Shown: positions 63,859 through 64,000 of the stretch, piece after piece | How positions within the stretch are numbered: the stretch's first letter is position 1 | Layout: each line of letters opens with the position of its first letter | Source: Planctomycetota bacterium | Lineage (GTDB): Bacteria; Planctomycetota; GCA-2746535 | NCBI GenBank assembly: GCA_002746535.1 | Contig: NVWA01000082.1 | Coordinates: 30,676 to 94,675 of the forward strand | Length of the DNA stretch: 64,000 bases | Reading direction: 5' to 3' | Position numbers and translations under genes: made by a program | The notes under the pieces: model-generated | Told to the model about the DNA's origin: nothing | Seen by the model: only the letters and a program-made list of their open reading frames with translations | Databases searched by the model: none

Positions 63859-64000
63859 AGTAGGCATTCCTGCGTTTTTGATTATACTTTTGTTTGACAA
63901 AGCCCTTATCTGTTATATTTTGTAATATTATTTTAAAATATCAACTTAATTTTATAGTAGATTAATAATTTATCATAAATTACTAATTATATAAAATATT

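Overview
The window is a 64 kb stretch of an AT-rich bacterial chromosome with no rRNA, tRNA, CRISPR array or recognisable insertion sequence. The cell is Gram-negative in type: hldE makes the heptose precursor of lipopolysaccharide, and many proteins carry Sec signal peptides. The gene mix points to the PVC group, most likely a marine Lentisphaerota-like organism: eukaryote-like Ser/Thr kinases with WD40 repeats, long coiled-coil proteins, an exported GH123-like glycosidase, SGNH hydrolase, neutral-ceramidase-like protein, DUF6528-like propeller, PhyH dioxygenase and sugar-type regulators. That assignment is inferred from gene content, not from a marker phylogeny.

Layout. 1-10 kb: a HAD phosphatase, an HD-GYP-like protein with damaged metal ligands, a Gfo/Idh/MocA oxidoreductase, a GT2 glycosyltransferase fused to a Rossmann domain, a small HTH regulator, a TrpG/PabA amidotransferase coupled to an exported Cys-pair protein, a ComEA-like HhH protein and a Cache-adenylate cyclase. 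10-17 kb: a tyrosine recombinase, then an operon of RarA fused to a methyltransferase-like domain and two RNA methyltransferases, then an exported propeller. 17-28 kb: a signalling block of a membrane LysM coiled-coil protein, a zinc-ribbon coiled-coil protein, a WD40-kinase-TPR-WD40 giant, a second kinase and another coiled-coil protein.

28-36 kb: housekeeping and transport (thiE with an N-terminal extension, pcnB, a TSUP permease, a Na/Pi cotransporter, hldE, an aminotransferase). 36-42 kb: an SGNH hydrolase plus GH42-like pair, then a membrane-anchored protein apparently split by a one-base frameshift. 42-50 kb: rpsG-fusA-nnrD, with a palindromic repeat between rpsG and fusA, then an SH3b protein, thrC, argB and a multi-repeat RecX-like protein. 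50-64 kb: carbohydrate and small-molecule metabolism (GH123-like enzyme, AraC regulator divergent from a PhyH dioxygenase, VOC protein, left-handed beta-helix protein), a zinc metallopeptidase coupled to an ATP-grasp ligase, and a locus of ceramidase-like protein, DUF6528 propeller, phosphotriesterase-like hydrolase and GntR/LacI-type regulator.

Best candidates for undescribed biology are the kinase/coiled-coil block (17.5-27.7 kb), the metallopeptidase/ATP-grasp pair (56.7-58.8 kb), the exported protein with HD-GYP-N-like modules (5.9-7.6 kb), the frameshifted gene (39.9-42.2 kb), a likely ATT start codon (31.13 kb) and the palindromic element inside the rpsG-fusA operon.
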